Of a DNA stretch of 17,031 nt, positions 14,869 to 17,031 are shown one piece after another. Made by a program: the position numbers and the translations under genes. Position 1 is the first letter of the stretch. Each line of letters begins with the position of its first letter. The DNA comes from CAUZEB01 sp963578655 (GTDB lineage Bacteria > Chloroflexota > Dehalococcoidia > Lucifugimonadales > CAUZEB01). Location of the stretch: positions 1 to 17,031 of the forward strand of contig CAUZEB010000020.1 of assembly GCA_963578655.1 (NCBI GenBank), in the 5' to 3' direction. The notes beneath the pieces are model-generated. The model ran no database searches, was not told the origin of the DNA, and worked only from the letters and a program-made list of their open reading frames with translations.

Positions 14869-15780
14869 ATGGAATTCGGATATCATCCTCCGTCTGGTTA
14901 TCGTCAATTCGAGCATATCAGACCGCGAGAGTATCTGTCTGATATGCATCATGCTCTTGATATTGCTTCCCAAAACTTCAATTCGCTTTGGGTTTCGGAT
15001 CATTTATCCTATAGTGATGAATTTAGATTAGAATGCTGGACTCATTTGACTTGGATCGCAAGTAGATACCCAGGGCCTAGATTGGGTACCATAGTAATGA
15101 GTAATTCCTTTCGACATCCTTCTCTAATGGCAAAGATGGCTGCGACAGTACAAATGCTGAGTTCTGGACGTCTTATTTTGGGTTATGGTGCAGGATATTA
15201 CGAGAGAGAATATCAGGCATATGGCTTTGATTATCCTCGTACTCGTGTCAGAATTGAAATGCTCGACGAAGCGTTACAAGTTATGAAAACACTTTGGACA
15301 AAATCACCTGCCATCTTCAAAGGTAAGTATTACTGTCTCGATGGTGCGTTTTCTGAGCCTCGTCCCCAACCTCTGCCGGTTATCATGATAGGAGGGACAG
15401 GAGAAAAATATGCTATGAAAGTAATTGCACGACATGCTGACTGGTGGAATGATCTAATTCGTCCTACCGATCAGTTGGCACACAAACTTAAAGTACTTAG
15501 ACGACATTGTGATCGTGAAGGCCGTGACTTCGATTCAATACGAAAAACGTTAAGTATAAGGTTGATTTTGAATCGATCACATAAGAGAGCATTGGATTTA
15601 GCCGGTGATAGCCTAAACACGGATTACCCTCCCATAGCAGGTGATCCTTCGTCAGTTATAGAGCAATTGCAAGAGTATACAGAATTGGGTTTTGATATGG
15701 CTATAATCTCCCTGAAGGACTTTCAAGGTCTTAATGATATGAAGCTTTTCGTTGATAAGGTTATGCCTTATTTTAACTAA
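14869..15780 (+). CDS. LLM-class flavin (probably F420-dependent) oxidoreductase
   Basis: This is a luciferase-like TIM-barrel oxidoreductase. From ATG 14869 (303 aa) it begins MEFGYHPPSG, the usual first strand. It contains SLWVSDHLSY (39-48), the core block RLILGYGAGYYEREYQAYGF (101-120) with RVRIEMLDEALQVMKTLW (126-143), and PVIMIGGTGEKYAMKVIARHAD (170-191). These match F420-dependent members such as the Rv1855c-like group better than alkanal monooxygenases, but the flavin cannot be proved from motifs alone and the substrate is unknown. The frame stays open upstream, with TTG 14848 and GTG 14854 as alternatives; an AGGT at 14842-14845 suits the GTG at about 8 nt, so the start is uncertain. 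A -10-like TATACT lies at 14814-14819 without a good -35. Confidence 0.88.
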   Translation: MEFGYHPPSGYRQFEHIRPREYLSDMHHALDIASQNFNSLWVSDHLSYSDEFRLECWTHLTWIASRYPGPRLGTIVMSNSFRHPSLMAKMAATVQMLSSGRLILGYGAGYYEREYQAYGFDYPRTRVRIEMLDEALQVMKTLWTKSPAIFKGKYYCLDGAFSEPRPQPLPVIMIGGTGEKYAMKVIARHADWWNDLIRPTDQLAHKLKVLRRHCDREGRDFDSIRKTLSIRLILNRSHKRALDLAGDSLNTDYPPIAGDPSSVIEQLQEYTELGFDMAIISLKDFQGLNDMKLFVDKVMPYFN

Positions 15781-15788
15781 TGTGGATT

Positions 15789-15875
15789 ATAATTATGCAA
15801 TTGACACACTGCGATTCTCAGTTCAATAGAAATCTTACAACCATGCGTCCTCTTATGTCGCATTGCAATAATTAT
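15789..15875. repeat. Imperfect inverted repeat in a convergent intergenic gap
   Basis: ATAATTATGCAAT (15789-15801) can pair with ATTGC-A-ATAATTAT (15862-15875): 13 bp with a single bulged A. A second, mutually exclusive stem, ATGCG (15843-15847) with CGCAT (15859-15863), has an 11-nt loop. The element sits between two convergent genes and covers the stop codon of the thiamine-diphosphate enzyme gene. It lacks a GC-rich stem plus T-run, so I do not call it a terminator. Confidence 0.4.
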
Positions 15876-17031
15876 GGCTTGTGAAACCTGAAAGGCTTTG
15901 AAGCTTTTCCTCCCTTAGGGAGACCAAGCGGGACGTTTACATTTAACAAAAACGGTCTGCCTTCCTTTTCAGTTACTGATAAACCGCGGGTAATAGCATC
16001 ATTGAGAGCAGATTCATCTTCAACCGTCATAGATTCAACTCCAAACCCTTCTGCAATTTTAGCTGGATCGATACCATCTAGTACTACGCCTGCATATTCT
16101 CCCGATTGTTTCATTTCTCCTTCAGCCAGCCCAAAAGCATTTGCGACGATTCCATATGCCCTGTTATTTGGAATGATATACATGACTGGGATATTGTGAT
16201 GGGCAGCGGTCCATAATCCTGAGTCTGCATAATACAGTGAACCATCTCCTACTAGACCTATAACCGGCTTATTAGGAGCAGCTAGCTTGGCTCCAATCGC
16301 AGCACCTATCCCGTAGCCCTCGGAACCACCAGCAGGTTTAATATAGATGTTGCGACTAATGTCGTTAGTGGATCTTACGCAATCGAGAGGTACCGCAAAT
16401 TGTTCAATTGTTATTAGTCCACCTCCTATTTCCTCTAAGGCATTATCCATAGAATCCAGCAAACTTATCGGACCAACAACAGGATATTCACTGTCAAAAG
16501 TTTGAGCATCGTTTCTACGTTGTCTACGTAGGAGTTCGGCTCTTTTAAGGGCATCATCACGTCTATCTTTATATCGCTGAGAAGTGGACTCGCTTGAAAT
16601 TAACTCGTTTAATTGTTCCAGAACTCTCCTCTCATCAGCAAGGACAGCTAGGTCTAGTCCAGGCAAATTCTTGAAATTTTCTACGTCCGAGCCCAGGGCT
16701 ATAATATTTTTCACATTTGAGAATATCCTGTAATCTTCGAGAGTACCCGCCCCACTATGCCTTACACCTACTGACAAAATGACATCGGGATCAATCGACG
16801 CAATTGAGTTTTCCATTCTCCCACAGTGTAGGGGATGCTTTATTGAAACTCCTCTGAGATCTCCGAAAGTAGAAACGACATTCATACCGAAATGTTCGGC
16901 TAAATTTGTTGCGAGAGTTTCGGCACCGCTTTTCCAGATACCGTCGCCTACGTAAAGTAGAGGTCGCTTTGCATTATGCAAATAACGAGCTATTTTTTCT
17001 AAATCTGCATCCGAAGAATATCCAGCTCTTA
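15872..17031 (-). CDS. Thiamine-diphosphate enzyme, acetolactate synthase/benzoylformate decarboxylase-like (5' partial)
   Basis: This is the C-terminal two thirds of a ThDP-dependent decarboxylase or synthase; the reading frame runs off the right edge. The first complete visible codon is AGA at 17029-17027. A TTG at 16981 could be mistaken for a start, but the 16 codons upstream read as normal protein joining KRPLLYVGDGIWKSGA, the start of the central domain, so the true start lies outside. About 385 residues are visible. The central domain occupies the first 150 or so; the ThDP-binding domain follows, with the VGDGSLYYADSGLW motif (about 260-273) and PNN (287-289). GLWTAAHHNIPVMYI and the later GVVLDGIDPAKIAEGFGV resemble benzoylformate decarboxylase-type enzymes as much as acetolactate synthase. 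No small regulatory subunit (ilvN) is adjacent. The reaction is unassigned. Confidence 0.9.
   Translation of the reverse strand, partial: RAGYSSDADLEKIARYLHNAKRPLLYVGDGIWKSGAETLATNLAEHFGMNVVSTFGDLRGVSIKHPLHCGRMENSIASIDPDVILSVGVRHSGAGTLEDYRIFSNVKNIIALGSDVENFKNLPGLDLAVLADERRVLEQLNELISSESTSQRYKDRRDDALKRAELLRRQRRNDAQTFDSEYPVVGPISLLDSMDNALEEIGGGLITIEQFAVPLDCVRSTNDISRNIYIKPAGGSEGYGIGAAIGAKLAAPNKPVIGLVGDGSLYYADSGLWTAAHHNIPVMYIIPNNRAYGIVANAFGLAEGEMKQSGEYAGVVLDGIDPAKIAEGFGVESMTVEDESALNDAITRGLSVTEKEGRPFLLNVNVPLGLPKGGKASKPFRFHKP

Noticed and set aside
15801..15829. A perfect TTGACA at 15801-15806 in the gap after the LLM gene
   Set aside because: No acceptable -10 lies 16-18 nt downstream and no plus-strand gene follows.

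Overview
The window is a gene-dense piece of a bacterial chromosome. It holds eleven complete protein genes already long enough to be obvious, one likely small membrane-protein gene, and one gene cut by the right edge. Base composition is AT-leaning (judged by eye, not counted). Several genes carry readable Shine-Dalgarno sequences, and several have close matches to housekeeping sigma-70 promoters. No tRNA, rRNA, CRISPR array, transposase, phage gene or convincing intrinsic terminator was seen, and no stretch over 300 bases lacks a gene. The best lineage guess is Chloroflexota, perhaps SAR202/Dehalococcoidia-like. This rests on the ECF sigma factor paired with a membrane protein of the Chloroflexota 'PGD-LY' (DUF5667-like) type and on the F420-type LLM oxidoreductase. 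It is an inference from gene content, not a phylogenetic result.

Layout, left to right. (1) 78-2242, plus strand: a PrkA-family AAA+/serine kinase gene, followed 20 nt later by a probable 45-residue, very basic, single-span membrane protein. (2) 2256-4390, minus strand: an acyl-CoA dehydrogenase with its own promoter and, upstream of it, a SAM-dependent methyltransferase starting at TTG. (3) 4598-5635, plus strand: ruvB alone, with a near-consensus promoter. (4) 5688-9364 (possibly to 9436), minus strand: two ABC exporter half-transporter genes overlapping by 4 nt. Their motifs fit an asymmetric heterodimer with one working and one degenerate ATP site. (5) 9591-11100, minus strand: an ECF sigma factor followed by a single-span membrane protein that is probably its regulator. 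(6) 11294-11995, plus strand: a RimI-like N-acetyltransferase whose promoter overlaps a perfect 8-bp inverted repeat. (7) 12112-14163, plus strand: a methylisocitrate lyase and citrate/2-methylcitrate synthase pair (prpB-prpC), two of the three methylcitrate-cycle enzymes used for propionyl-CoA. (8) 14252-14659, minus strand: a small JAMM/Mov34 metallopeptidase. (9) 14869-15780, plus strand: an LLM-class, probably F420-dependent oxidoreductase. (10) 15872-17031, minus strand: the C-terminal part of a thiamine-diphosphate enzyme of the acetolactate synthase/benzoylformate decarboxylase superfamily, whose 5' end lies beyond the window.

Functionally this is mostly core metabolism and housekeeping: acyl-CoA oxidation, propionate use, recombination, protein acetylation, export and stress signalling. 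I see no multi-gene defence system or mobile island. The points most worth following are the small membrane protein behind prkA, the sigma factor/membrane regulator pair, the operator-like repeat at the acetyltransferase promoter, the prpBC pair without prpD, and the asymmetric ABC exporter.
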